In this document: in pieces, positions 1 through 11,365 of the stretch | Layout: the number at the start of each line of letters is the position of its first letter | How positions within the stretch are numbered: position 1 is the first letter of the stretch | From: Dysidea avara | Taxonomy: Eukaryota; Porifera; Demospongiae; Dictyoceratida; Dysideidae | Assembly (NCBI RefSeq): GCF_963678975.1 | Contig: NC_089285.1 | Location: 6,558,694-6,622,693, forward strand | Direction of reading: 5' to 3' | Length of the DNA: 64,000 nucleotides | Made by a program: the position numbers and the translations under genes | Notes under the pieces: model-generated | Told to the model about the DNA's origin: nothing | What the model saw: the letters and a program-made list of their open reading frames with translations, nothing else | The model's database searches: none

Positions 1-1189
1 AAGGAGAAATAATTGGTGGAGAGCAGCTATTCTCAGCAGGTAATGACCTTTTTTTGGTCTTCAGCACAACTGGCCTGGCCCCCTCACTCTTTGGCCTGCT
101 CCACCGCCCCTGGGTTGTACAATCCTGACAGCAATTGTACCTGACACAATCATGTAGTTTCATCTATGGTTTTAGCACTTTTTAAAAACTCGAATATTAG
201 CTACAGCATCTTGTAGAGCATGAAAAATGCTGCAGTATTTGCCAATTGCTTTTGTATTAACTTGTGACTTAAACAAAATATGCATGGGTAGTTCAGGGTA
301 GCCATATGCAGAGCATGAACATATAAGTTACCGGGTATGCATATTGTTAGCATCACAGCTGTTAATGCAGCTGCTAAACTTGGAACTGGAAGTTTTTTTC
401 ATAAATTCATTTATGCCACTTCAACTTGACTACGTAGTTGTTTCATAAGTGAAAATCTTAACAGTATAAGGTCAGTAGGTCAGTACATACATAAATACAA
501 ATATTGACAGAAATCAGGACAAAATAACAAAATATGCTATGGTGCAGACGAAATGGCAGGCAGCCATGGAAAAATTTATGCAGAAACGGCAGCATAATAC
601 CAGTCACTTGATAGGATCTCAGGTGGCTAAGACGGTACGTATATGCCTGTAAAAATAATTGGTTATAATGTAAACATGAAACTTGTTCTTGTACCTTCCT
701 CTCATTGTAATCATGTTCTCTCACTGTAATCACCATATTCCATCCACACAAATGAACAAGCCATCTCTACTTTTCAATGACATTTCATTGTTTGTGTTGC
801 CTACAACTTGAAAAATATGTCCAGTAACACTATTATTCCATTTTCCATTGCTAGGTTTGTATTTATGCTAATGTGACCCATTATGGCCTAATTATATTAC
901 AAGGCCATTGTGATTCATGTTTATACAAAAATTGAAAACTTAGGGCTTCTTATAGCAAACAAGGAACAGTCTGTACTAACAAACTAACAAATCCACATGT
1001 GAGGTCCAAATGTTTGAGAAATGTGCATATCGAAGTTCAATTTGCAAAAATTTCTGCTGGCAGATTCTCATATTTTCGAGTGAGCAATGTCTTGCCTATA
1101 AGCCATCAGTATTCTTAAGTATTCGTAAGTCTGTCATGCGCATGGTTTCGAAAAAGATGCAACCAATTACAAGAAATCATTTGTGTCTC
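1..1189. other. Gene-free stretch, nothing recognised
   Basis: AT-rich DNA. Open frames here are short and lack recognisable motifs, splice context or codon regularity. I see no gene or named element. Confidence 0.5.
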
Positions 1190-1700
1190 GCAAATCAGGA
1201 TACCTCAATAGTCGGGACACTTGTCTATGGTCCCATTTTTATTAGTTTAAAACCCTAAAATCAAGACACCTCACTGAATAAGGACACCTCAATAGTCAGG
1301 ACACTTGTACATGGTACCATTTCTATTACAGTACACACATTTAAATCCCTGAAATCAGGACATCTCACACATAACGAAGCCTCAATAATCAGAACTCTTG
1401 TCTGTGGTTCCATTTGTATTGGTGCACACACATTTAGACCACTGAAATCAGGGCACCTTGATAATCAGGACACTTGTCCGTGGTCCCATTTGTATAACTG
1501 TCCACGCATTTAGATCACTGAAAGTAGGACACTTGTCCTTGGTGTCATTTGTGTTTGTACACACATGACATGTACGTACTAGGGCACCACACTAATAAAG
1601 ATGCCTCAATAATCAGGACATTTGTCTGTGGTCCCATTTGTATTAGCATACACACATTTAGACCCCTGAAATCAGTACACCTCACAAGTAATAGACACTT
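1190..1700. repeat. Degenerate tandem repeat, about six units of 65-95 bp
   Basis: A core of the form CCTCAATAATCAGGACACTT followed by GTCTGTGGTCCCATTTGTAT and then ACACATTTAGA recurs from about 1200, 1287, 1380, 1457, 1525 and 1603. Spacing and sequence are irregular, so this is an old array. The wording resembles internal sequence of pogo/Tigger-type elements such as the one at 21593-22018, but the origin is inferred. Confidence 0.7.
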
Positions 1701-1813
1701 GCAATAGGTGTCTTTGAGGATTTAAAACCTGAGGTGACATCCCAGCAATTACAAAGATACAGCAAAGGTATCTACTGACCTCAAAAATGATTTTTAAATT
1801 ATAACAAGTGTCT
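1693..1813. mobile_element. Small terminal-inverted-repeat element (about 120 bp)
   Basis: It is bounded by TAGACACTTG on the left and CAAGTGTCTA on the right, a perfect 10-bp inverted pair. There is no coding capacity. It may instead be part of a larger structure (see the inverted ends at 1809 and 7475). Confidence 0.4.
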
Positions 1814-2885
1814 AACACCCTATTCACACTATCCCGGGTTAGCCAGGATTTTTCAACTCGAGATGTTGAACTCGGGTTGGCTCTTATTCAAACTACCGCA
1901 TCAGACTCAAGCTCAATAGTACGAGTGCCAAATAATTAGTTAGGTAAAACAATTGCACAATAATTAAAAGCTTTCGTTATTTAGGTGCTTAATAAAAAGC
2001 ACTACTATTGTCTCGAGTAAGCAAAGAACCTGCTGAGATAAGTTGTATAATACTATAGCTGGCATGTTTAAGCTATTGGGTACTTCTTTTGCCATGAATA
2101 TGAACATGCCGTCTGTGTCTCAGAGTCTACCAGAAGTACAGTATGTTGTAGCCATTTTGTAGAACAGATTTAGAGCATAGAATATTCTCACCGTGTGGCC
2201 AACAGAAACAAGTTATATTGTATATATTGTTAGCCCACTTGGAATGCGTTCACACTACACCCTATCCTGGCCAACCTTTGCCAGCCCACCTTTGCTTGTT
2301 GTGCTGTGCTGGGCTTGGTCTGGTATGGCTCAATTAATTCACACTGCAATTTATTTTGAACCATGCTGTGCTATACCTGGATTATAGTATGTACGTGTTG
2401 AGCTGGATCCTCAAAAACAGTTAATAACTCATGGATGCAATTACATGACATGACCTTGAAATTTTGCTAATTTGAAGTATACATTTCCTATGGGAAAGAC
2501 ATAAAAGTGCAGTGTTTATTACAGTCTTTTCCCAAACTTGTAATGGAGCTAAACAGTATGTGTCTGTTGTTGACACCTTTGGTGTTACCACTAATCATCT
2601 GGTTGGCTGAAATGTTGATTCTCTTGAGAACCCACTTTAATTTTTAGCTATTTTTCAGGAACAAGCTCAACTTGAACATACTATAGAAGGTAGTGCAAAT
2701 GAGGTGTTAGTGTTTTACAGTATTTCTAGGGTATTTCTGTGAGCCCCCGGCCCACACTGAACATTTGAGAGATCACAGCAAACTGTGTAGCATACTGCAA
2801 CAGTTTGTTAATTAGCTCAACAAATGTGTAAGTGAGAGAATGACCGCAAAATGTGAAGCTCCAGGATAGCTACTGTACATTATAA
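1814..2885. other. Gene-free stretch
   Basis: No supported gene. The motif TTCACACTA recurs at about 1822 and 2250, matching the element end near 7455, which suggests old transposon-derived DNA. Confidence 0.4.
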
Positions 2886-4141
2886 TTGGCAACAAGAGGC
2901 TAATTGCATTGGTGAAATGTATTTTGCAGACTGGACCCATGGACTGAGCTGGAACAGCTTTTTATCCAAGCATTATCTATCTCTTTTAGTTGCCTTTCAA
3001 AGACATTGCCAATCTATAACTGCTGGTACTGCTCTTCTAAACAAAGCACAGAGGTCATACCTGCACCAATTTATTAGAATATTTACAAAACACGTGTACT
3101 TGTGCATACTAGTAGTGATAGAGGCTACCGCTCTACTATAGATTTTGCTGCTCCACTACTTAGCACTGGTGTTTAGGCTTCAGTGATGAGCCAGTAAGTA
3201 TCCTTAGTTCCAGTCATGTAGTCTCGAGCCCACCTACCTGCTCAATATCAACTAGTCTAATTTGTAGTTGTGCATTCGCTATAAATTATGGCTAAACTCG
3301 TGGAGGAATAGCCATACCACCCTACAAAGCTAAAATTCTAATACTGCTATGCAATTTAAACAAATTAATGCATATGTGACCTTCCTGACTCTTTAGGAAG
3401 AGCAGTACCAGTAGTTGTAGATCAGTTATGGCGTCTTTAGCACTACAAGTATTTGCTACATTATTGTTCAGTCCATGCATAGCTAACCAAGGGGTGCAGG
3501 GCCTGTGCCCCCTTATATTAACCCCTGAATACCTCAGTATAGGGCTTGATGACGTCAACAACATCACCATTGTTCCCCTGAGATCCTAACACATTTGGTA
3601 GAGGTCTCATTGGATGTCTAGGACTTGCTACAACAGCTTAGACCACTGGCTCTTCTGTTAATGATAAAATTCATTTCATCCCTTATTAATGAATGGGTCT
3701 GGGGAAGGATGTGGAGACTTAGGTTGTCAAATCAGACTTTCATTGCTGGCCACTGTAAGAGAGGGAGGGGGAAGAAAAAGGATATAACGTGAATTAGATG
3801 AACTGGCAATGTCAGGGTTGATACTGTAATTACGACATGCATGTTACTTCAGCCACTCTGTACTCATCAGGATTAGATTTACAAGGAGTTGTTTCCAGCT
3901 GTGCATGTGGTGACTATAGTACATAACACAAAAGTGTACAGAATATTTAGCACTTATTTAATTACCATTTCAGTGTGCCCTGTGTCCTTCTCTGCTTCAA
4001 CTCATATTGTACCATCTGCTCCTACAAGACAACACCTCAAATAAGCGAATGATGCCCATTAGACTAGCACACAAATCTTATAACTCATAGTAGTGTATAA
4101 CAACATTGACATGATAAGTGACTTAAAGTGTGATACACACA

Positions 4142-4363
4142 TGTGACCAAGTCTGACAACACCAGGCTTATAGCCTGAAAATACATATGCTTTCTTACAA
4201 TTCTGTAAAGTTCAGGAAAGTCTCCAGGAATTTGTACAAAAGTGGTGAAAAAGTTTATTGTTTATCATGTTCAGAGAGAGAGTTATTAAACGTCAAACCT
4301 TTAAAAAGTGGTCAAAATTTGATAGGTTATAGCCTGGTTTTCTCAGACCAGGTCACATGAGAG
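4142..4363. mobile_element. Non-autonomous inverted-repeat element, older copy
   Basis: The left end TGTGACCAAGTCTGAC...CCAGG pairs roughly with CCTGG...CAGACCAGGTCACA on the right. It occupies the same place in the first internal duplicate as the 4856-5446 element does in the second, so the two are probably related. Confidence 0.4.
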
Positions 4364-4855
4364 GTTTAAATAGGTGAGTTGTACATACTACACATGTGAT
4401 CTCATTTAAGCTTTCTAGAAACAGCAACACGAACGTATAAGTCTTACATTTTAATGCTAATTTGTATCAAAGGAACAAGGCAGAGCTATACTTCTATACT
4501 TTACTTGGCCTTATTGTATTTCGCAGACTGGACTCACAAAACGAGTTGGAAATAGGTTTTTAAAACAATAATACAGGCATTATCTATCAACGTTTTTCAA
4601 ATCAAGAGCAAAACACCAAAACACTTTCTGCCTGAGCAGATTTTACAAGTTGTTTCTAGTTTGGTCTGAGAGTCTGGTCCATGAAATACCACACCATGTG
4701 TGTGTGTGCACATGTGCATGCGGCGACTAGTAAATGACATAAAGGAGACAAGGAAGAATATTTAGCACTTGTTTTTAATTGACACTATTCCCATTAGACT
4801 ACCACGCAAATCTTATGTACACAACAACATGTAGAGTGACTTGAAGTATGATATA

Positions 4856-5446
4856 TGATCGGATCTGCAAAAAACCTGGTACAATGGCACATTTTTCGAA
4901 TTCTTGATTATTCAATATTTATAACCTACAAAATCAAATGTATACTCTTGGTAAGTTTCAGCTATGTATGCCAATAACTTTCAGAGTTACTGCCCTACAA
5001 AGGAAGATTGATTAGTATAGCAAGCGTTGGGAAGATAAATTACAGGTGCTTACAAAAACGGTTGTAACTTATGAACAGAATAGTATAGAGTTGCAACTTG
5101 TACCATCGTGTTACCATTGCTGGGTAAGTTTTTCCTTGTGTCATTTTCTTCACTACATACAAACACGAAATCAGTGAAGAAAGGTCCATCACGTACGATC
5201 ACTTTGACATGACATAAACAAAAGGCCATAATGTATCTGTTGGTCTACTGCAGCGAAACAAGGATTTTCGTACTTTGAATAGGTGAATAAGTTGATATCA
5301 AAGTTTTACCATTAGACCTTTTCTTCACAAAGAAATATACTTTTAAAATTATTTTGTTGAAATACGCAAGTATATTTCACGCATTGTAATCAATAGTTTA
5401 TACCGTAAATTTGCACCAATATGCCAGATTTTCACAGATCCGGTCA
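4856..5446. mobile_element. Non-autonomous inverted-repeat element (591 bp)
   Basis: The left end TGATCGGATCTGCAAAAAAC and the reverse complement of the right end, TGACCGGATCTGTGAAAATC, are about 80% identical over 20+ bp. The element at 46649-46880 starts with the same TGACCGGAT, so this is a family. It has no coding frame. The superfamily is not assigned. Confidence 0.55.
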
Positions 5447-5659
5447 CATCTGCATATGAGGTTCATGTAGGTAAGTCGTGCATACCTGTGTGATCTCATT
5501 TCAGCTTTCTGAAAACAACATTGTGTGTATGTATGTACACATCATATAACACAAAGAACTAGTAACCAAAAACCAGTTGCCACATATGCATTTCAAATTA
5601 AATTTCTGAATGAGTAAATAAACTATTGCTAATTTTATGCATTTCATGCTGTTTACTCA

Positions 5660-6003
5660 ATAAAGAGGAGTGCACATGTTCTTTGTTTTGTTATTTTATT
5701 TTTTTCCTACCACAACTGTGTATCGACCACGATGTAGAAGATGTGGGAAGGGGGTCACATCCTTACCACTCTTGCCTAGCCAAAGATGCTGTTTGTTTCC
5801 GCTGCACCAGAAGAGGCCATCTAAGCACCCAGTGCTTATCTACCACAACTGCTTATAGACCACAAAAACTAACAATGGATGAGCTCTTGAACATGAGAAA
5901 TGAGAAGTACTTGGATACAGTGTACAGTGCACAGAAGATAGAGATGAGAGGACAACAAGTTCCAGGAACTGTTATTCATCCCCCAGATCATTCACCTTAT
6001 TGA
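5660..6003 (+). pseudogene. Gypsy-type retrotransposon gag remnant with two zinc knuckles, frameshifted
   Basis: The frame contains a CCHC zinc knuckle, C-x2-C-x4-H-x4-C, encoded around 5797-5838 (it begins CFRC and ends with GHLSTQC). Just upstream, another frame gives a C-x2-C-G-K-G motif (about 5730-5750) that continues into H-P-Y-H-S-C in the first frame. Together these fit the paired knuckle of Gypsy gag proteins, with a frameshift near 5750. Such knuckles bind the element RNA during packaging. The frame ends at 6001-6003, only about 10 bp before a polypurine tract, so the whole pol region appears to be missing by deletion. This copy cannot be functional. Confidence 0.65.
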
Positions 6004-6012
6004 ACAGAGTTG

Positions 6013-6168
6013 AAGGGGGGAGATGTGACATCAAGATATCACATGATGATGACAATGTACATTCCCGTGTAAACACGTCTGGTTCTCTTCTGGTATAAAG
6101 TATGTATGTTCGTATGTTTTGACATGATAAGAAGCAAGTCACAAGTATATTCACCTAGAAATTCTACA
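6013..6168 (+). mobile_element. Polypurine tract plus probable 3' LTR of the Gypsy remnant
   Basis: AAGGGGGGAG (6013-6022) lies directly after the stop codon and is followed by TGTGACATCA, as expected for a second-strand primer and the start of an LTR. A TATA-like TATAAAG lies near 6096. The right border (…TACA at about 6168) is a guess because no second LTR is available for comparison. Confidence 0.5.
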
Positions 6169-6204
6169 TCTTGCACCTCAGAAGCGGTGGTAAAATGTAC
6201 GTAT

Positions 6205-6670
6205 TAAGGCTGAAATGGACGGATAGCAACTTTTACTATCCGGATATCCTAAACAGAACCTTTCCGGATATCCTACAGATAGTGGCTACAAACATTTAAG
6301 TTATTATAAACATCCTTGTTTAACTAGTACTAGAATTCATTATGAGAACAAATAATTTGTGGTAATCTTGCAGTGTTGCTTTGCAGTAACAAGATTGGCA
6401 GCTGGAGAAAACACGGAAACAAGATCTAGCTAGCAGCTGTTACAGTACTTTTTCCAGTAGTAAAGAACAGGCGAAAACTCTTCTGCTACGACTTATATAG
6501 CAGCATATACTACTTTGCTTCGTCATTAGCGATGGGCATGGTCACTCGCAAACAACAGATAAAATGCTTTAAATAATAAGTCTAAGCTATCCAGTTGGCT
6601 TCAAACTACTATCCGGATAGTAAACTATCATCCAGATATCCGGATAATACGGGTATTTGTTTCAGCCCTA
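6205..6670. mobile_element. Non-autonomous hAT-type element (466 bp) with 8-bp target duplication
   Basis: The ends are TAAGGCTGAAA and, as reverse complement, TAGGGCTGAAA, both followed by subterminal ATCCGGAT motifs. Flanks GTACGTAT (6197-6204) and GTACGTAC (6671-6678) match at 7 of 8 positions. An 8-bp duplication and these termini are typical of hAT. No transposase is encoded. Confidence 0.75.
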
Positions 6671-6689
6671 GTACGTACAGTTGTATTAG

Positions 6690-6830
6690 AAGGGTTTAGA
6701 GTTGGTCTGAAGACATTTTTGGGCTTTGCTGTGCCTAACCAATGCTGCCAGCTATCATAAAGGGTTTTAGGGTGATATTTTTGGCTGGAAAAGCCAAGTT
6801 CTTCATATACAGTACAATATAATGACAATC
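6690..6830. repeat. Dispersed repeat, related copy at 58505-58650
   Basis: Shared landmarks in order: GGGCTT, TGCCTAACCAAT, GCCA, GGGTGATAT, GAAAGCCCA/GAAAAGCCA. The two copies are in the same orientation. Both give open minus-strand frames, but in different registers, so the frames are accidental. Possibly a SINE; the class is unknown. Confidence 0.55.
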
Positions 6831-7277
6831 TCTACAGCATACTATACAACAAAAGAAAGCCCTTGAACTGATGAAAGGTACCAACACTGGTGGTGGACTA
6901 TTGACACTACCAATTTAATCTCATTCACACTGTGATTATCTCCTTTCTTTTTCTCTCTCCCTCTCTCCTCACACACACACATATGCATGCACACACATAG
7001 AATGGCCAATACTACCTCAACATCGTCCTATGAGGAATCCTACGACAACTTGACATTGACAACACCAACCCCACCAATGAAGAAGACAATTTCAATGGTA
7101 TTAACATCGATGAATTCATGGACAACATCCCCACCCCAGTATAACCGATGAACAAAGAACCAGAACAAGGTAGTTTAGGGAAAACCCATTCAACAACCCC
7201 ATCCAACAACCCCACAAATGCCACCAATAGAAAAGAAAGACTTAAAAGCTCCCTTTGTCCTGAGGGCGCCCCAAATA

Positions 7278-7436
7278 CTTTACTTCATAGCAACCCTGCT
7301 TACAACACAATCGCGATAGCAGAATAACGCATTGGTGTTGATCATTAAATAGAATGAACACAAAATACCAACTGTAGAACAAGTTAACTAAGCTACTTTC
7401 TAATATACTTCAATATACAATTGCTACAAAACTACA
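7278..7436. repeat. Direct repeat, first copy (second at 7828-7956)
   Basis: TACTTCATAGCAACCCTGCT, GATCATTAAATAGAATG and CGCTACAAAACT-like segments recur in the same order 550 bp later. The second copy lacks an internal stretch of about 25 bp. Confidence 0.7.
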
Positions 7437-7584
7437 AGTAGAAGGTTAGAAGGTAGTGTGAACAGGGTGTTAGACTCTTTTTTACAATACACTCAAATTA
7501 ATTATCTTTTCCATGGCAGCTTCTGCTGTAGCCTTTTCCTAAAAGTCACTGGATCTTTCATAATAATACTAATGCCATCCCAAG

Positions 7585-7735
7585 CACCATGGCAACAATG
7601 ATGCTCACGTGACATAATTTAATGTGTCCTATTACATCTTCACACAGTAGGAAACTAGGAATGCATATTCATTGTAGATTTTGAACATGTTATTATGCCT
7701 GAAGGCATGGAGTATATCAGAAAACAAGGTGGGAG
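7585..7735. repeat. Dispersed repeat, related copy at 44930-45080
   Basis: Both copies contain in order CCATGGCAAC, a GTGACA…AT stretch, ATTACATC, a GTAGATTTTGA/CTAGATTTTAA segment, TATTATGCCTGAAGG/TATTGTGCCTGAAGG and AGAAAACAAGG. They are in the same orientation, and no coding function is seen. Confidence 0.65.
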
Positions 7736-7827
7736 ACACAATCTGGAATATGGAATAACAAAACGGTGGAATAATGGAGTAATTGAAAATTATGTTCTAA
7801 ATTTTTATGCCTTCTATAGCACTATAC

Positions 7828-7956
7828 ACTCCTTACTTCATAGCAACCCTGCTGACAATGCCTTGGGGGTGATCATTAAATAGAATGCACACAAAGTATC
7901 AACTCTAGAGCAAATCAGCTACTTTTTAACACACTTCAATACATAATCGCTACAAA
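7828..7956. repeat. Direct repeat, second copy (first at 7278-7436)
   Basis: It matches the first copy through TACTTCATAGCAACCCTGCT, GATCATTAAATAGAATG and ACACTTCAATA. It lies inside the right half of a larger repeated block. Confidence 0.7.
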
Positions 7957-7959
7957 ACT

Positions 7960-8400
7960 GAAAGTTTTCTCTGCTATACTTGCTTATACCAGCTGTCACA
8001 CACAATTAAGTAACTGCTGGAATTTATTAGTGACAAAACATTTCATCCCCAAGAAATCTATTCTGCAGTAATCTACTTTGTCTAACCTACGTGAATGTTA
8101 GCCATCCATCACCAAAAGTGTTTAAAATAACTTCTAAAGTCAAACACTACTTGAAAATTCTTGTTACTTCGTATCTAATAAATTCAGACAGTCACTTGTG
8201 TGAACAGCTGGTATGAACAAGTTAGCAGAAAGAACTTATAGCAACTGTATATTGAAGCATAACCACTTAGCTTGTTCTACAGTGGATAGTTTTGTTTGCA
8301 TTACTATTGTGTATTTTTGCTACCACCAAATCTACACCTTTCGCTGTCAGCAAAGATGAATGGAACACCAAGGAAGCCGGGCGTGCAGTGCTATTTCGGA
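7960..8400. other. Gene-free stretch
   Basis: No gene, repeat or element recognised. Confidence 0.4.
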
Positions 8401-8405
8401 GCATA

Positions 8406-8561
8406 CAGCAAAACCTCTATAATCCAATACTCGTCGGGATAAAAAATTGTGTTGGATTAGCAAGGATGTCATTGAGATAGTGTATATTACATAGAAAAGT
8501 CTTTTTGGTATACAGATTATATAGAGCTATTCTGGATTACAGAGGTAGAGAGGTTTCAATG
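8406..8561. mobile_element. Small degenerate pogo/Tigger-like element (156 bp)
   Basis: The left end CAGCAAAACCTCTATAATCC and the right end, reverse complement CATTGAAACCTCT followed by CTGTAATCC, resemble pogo termini. A TA dinucleotide flanks each side (8404-8405 and 8562-8563), matching the TA target of that superfamily. It is non-coding. Confidence 0.55.
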
Positions 8562-8563
8562 TA

Positions 8564-9180
8564 TTTAGATGCCATGCCACAAAAATACTATGCTACTACC
8601 ATAGGTACTATACTAATAACACGGGATTGGAAGCTCCGTTTCATGCACTGGCACTCCTCGTTGTACTGGAAGTAATTAATTTGCCGGTTGCACCATGTCA
8701 TTAGTTATGTTGCTACCTTCATCACTATGCTCTATTATTACAGGACAGGATTTGGATCTTGTTCCGTGAGCTGTAAGTTCGTCTGTATAAAACAAAGAAC
8801 TGTACAGTAATTGCTACACTAAGCCACACTCGAATCGCTTAGCTTTGCCATATTTCCAGCAATTGTCTGGAGGACGCTTAGAAATACCCGAAACAGGTAC
8901 ACAAACTATGTGACTTCTTGTTTGGTTAACACTAAAAATCTTCTGGAAAAAGCATTGAATTGAACCAACGTGCGGCACAAGCCATTTGGAACTATCTGTA
9001 CTTTAATACAATTCCATTAGTTTTCACTGTGTGTAACGGGTTGAACATAGCTGACAACGAAGCGTAATGGTAACTTCACTTTTCACACAATAATTGATAT
9101 AGCTGGGGCACGCGGTGCCTTTTCAGATGCGGTATGCGTGGGGTCACCAGCTATAATAAAATTATTTACAAAAAAAGTTA
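8564..9180. other. Gene-free stretch
   Basis: No supported gene or element. Confidence 0.4.
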
Positions 9181-9184
9181 ACAA

Positions 9185-9483
9185 ACAAGTACACGAAAAA
9201 ATTTGGAATTCTCAACTACAGTAGGGACCAGAGCACATTGATAAAAAGTACTGAAACAAGTTGGAGTAGTCCATGATATTAAATCACTGTAATACAATAA
9301 GAAGTGTTATATCCCTACTGTGCATTTCCGTTATGGTATCTTGAGCACAGTAGGGATATAACACTTCTTATTGTATTACAGTGATTTAATATCATGGACT
9401 ACTCCAACTTGTTTCAGTACTTTTTATCAATGTGCTATGGTCCCTACTGTAGTTGAAAATTCCAAATTTTTTCATGTACTTGT
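9185..9483. mobile_element. Long hairpin element: 139-bp arms, 21-bp loop
   Basis: The left arm (9185-9323) and right arm (9345-9483) are reverse complements with only about three mismatches that I can count. The loop is 9324-9344. The arms begin ACAAGTACACGAAAAAATTT and close on CCCTACTGTGC. There is no open frame. This is most likely a fold-back miniature element; a transcript would form a perfect-looking dsRNA. No clear target duplication is seen. Confidence 0.85.
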
Positions 9484-9927
9484 ATAATCAGGGTTAGTTA
9501 TACCAAGTTCATAATAATTTATATATACCGAGGAGAATTATATCCTACTCTCACATACCCATGTTCAACTAATGACATCATTAATAGGAGAGAAATGGGA
9601 GAATTCGGAAGTGCTATGTCATAATAATATTATTGATTGAATGCGTGCCGAACAACGTCGTTAGCAACCTAAACTAACTCCAGCTCTAAGAGTTTCTCAC
9701 TGAACTACAATCATTCCTTCATGGGTTAATATTTGTAGGCATTTTTTGTTTCCTGAGCGTTACAAGTGCAAAATGGTACTAACGATTCTTGCACTTTTGT
9801 GGCTGCCCACACATCACAAACTACAACATCATGTCGTTACATCATAACTTCACGATACGCCCTTCTACAGGGGTATATGACAGTAGAACACTCTCCTTAG
9901 ATTATATATATTATGAACTATTGGTTA

Positions 9928-9974
9928 TACATACATACATACATACATACATACATACATACATACATACATAG
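9928..9974. repeat. CATA microsatellite, about 11 units
   Basis: An uninterrupted run of the tetranucleotide ACAT. Confidence 0.95.
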
Positions 9975-10199
9975 CTACACTTCAGTACAAACATTTACAT
10001 AACAGGCATGAACAATGCAGTAATGATGATCAACAAGATCCAGAGGCAAAAGCAAATACACTGACCAATACTAGCTGACTGAACAGCAAGGCAACTACAC
10101 AATTTTAATGTCAGCAGATGGTGTGGTGAACTTTTATGTGGTAAGGTAAAGCCATAGAGTGGCTATAAGCTTAACAATACAAAAGGCAACTATGAGTGA

Positions 10200-10830
10200 A
10201 GTATGAAGCAGTTTATTCAGTGTCGTGGCTGTCACTGGCTGCTTTGTGAGAGGTCTTTTTGTATATTGAAGTGCTTTTTGGTATTGCCAAGAACCGGATG
10301 CCTGGTATACTGAGCTTTCTGTAGCTGGTATCTAGGAGACCAAATGGTTTGGGTCAGACACACCTGGCCTATTGACACAGCAAGTTCTGTACTGGTCAAC
10401 CTCCTCCACCAAAACAGACAGCCTTCTGCTATGGGTGTGGCAAATGTTTCCACCACAACAGTGGTACAATTGGTAATCAGGACAGTCTCATTTGTAATGT
10501 ACCTAGATTTAGATTACTCAATACAGTGAAATCAGGATACAAGTTTCTCATCACTCGCCCACATCACTATTCCACTCTGCTGCCTCTAAATTCATTACTG
10601 CTATATTTGATTATGCGTGCTAGTATTTCGATGTTTAGAGAAACTAGGCATCTAAGGAAAGCATTTCTTCCTGCTTCGGATGCCGGTAAAATAACCCTTA
10701 AGGAGTCTTTTGATAATCTTTGTGTGACAGATAGCCTGCTGTTGCTGTGATTTTGGGTGCTTCCTTCAATACTTTAATGAAAATGACTGCCCGCCCTTTG
10801 AGGAAGTGGCTGAATCAATCAATCAATCAT
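10200..10830 (+). repeat. Unclassified sequence ending in an AATC-repeat tail
   Basis: It ends with AATCAATCAATCAATC at about 10814-10830 after a non-coding lead-in. A simple-sequence 3' tail like this is typical of non-LTR elements or SINEs; a comparable tail is at about 51690-51705. Internal frames are short and carry no reverse-transcriptase motif. The left border is unknown. Confidence 0.3.
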
Positions 10831-11029
10831 CAATTAAAGCGTTTCGTTTACCCCGGTCACGAACTAACATAAGGTAATGAAGTGGAGGTAGCAACTGCAA
10901 ACACAACTCAGTACTAGTACAAAACACGTGTAAGTACAAAACCGGAAACATTTACACTAATCACGTATTAGTATTAGCCTATACAGCAAGGAACGATTAC
11001 AACTTACCGATTTTACTTCATTATTCGGG

Positions 11030-11365
11030 TACGCTAGCACAGAAGAGGACGAGAGGTACATATCGCTTCTGTCGCTTCGCAGCTGTGAGACAGCGCACGT
11101 GATAAAAATAATATCTTTTTTGGAATGGGTAGCCGGTAAGTTACCATGGTGACAACATTTAAGCGGTGCTTTGCCGAAGGAAAATGCCTTATCTGGAAAT
11201 AAAGAAGAAAAACAGGAAGAAGACACAGCTGGGTTGTAATAAGGCGGCGTTTATACCGTGCGTCACTAGTCGTAGCTAGCAGAGCCGCTGTGCTAGGTCA
11301 AGTTTTGTGGCTGGCCACGCAAAGTCGACAACTCCAGTAGTGGACGACGATAACATCATGTAAGT
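11030..11365. promoter_or_regulatory. Promoter-like region with RFX-type X-box
   Basis: GTTACCATGGTGAC (11140-11153) fits the RFX X-box pattern RYYNYY-N2-RRNRAC on both half-sites. A CACGTG-like GCACGTGA lies at about 11095. The stretch is less AT-rich than its surroundings and is followed by a possible exon ending in CAT|GTAAGTATT near 11360. Promoter function is inferred. Confidence 0.35.

Larger units (their letters stand above)
2890..5520. repeat. Region of diverged internal duplications
   Basis: Segments recur in order. About 2900-3000 matches 4510-4610 (shared GCAGACTGGAC and GGCATTATCTATC/AGCATTATCTATC). About 3890-4130 matches 4660-4855 (shared GAATATTTAGCACTT and CCCATTAGACTA). About 4345-4430 matches 5435-5510 (shared GTGATCTCATTT and AGCTTTCT). 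The copies are well diverged and no gene is evident. Confidence 0.6.

Noticed and set aside
1190-1700. CRISPR-like repeat array
   Set aside because: Repeats are imperfect, spacing is irregular (65-95 bp), spacers are repetitive too, and the DNA is animal-like.
6628-6828. Minus-strand gene of 66 residues
   Set aside because: It overlaps the hAT element end and a dispersed repeat; the related repeat near 58.5 kb is open in a different register, so the frame is accidental.
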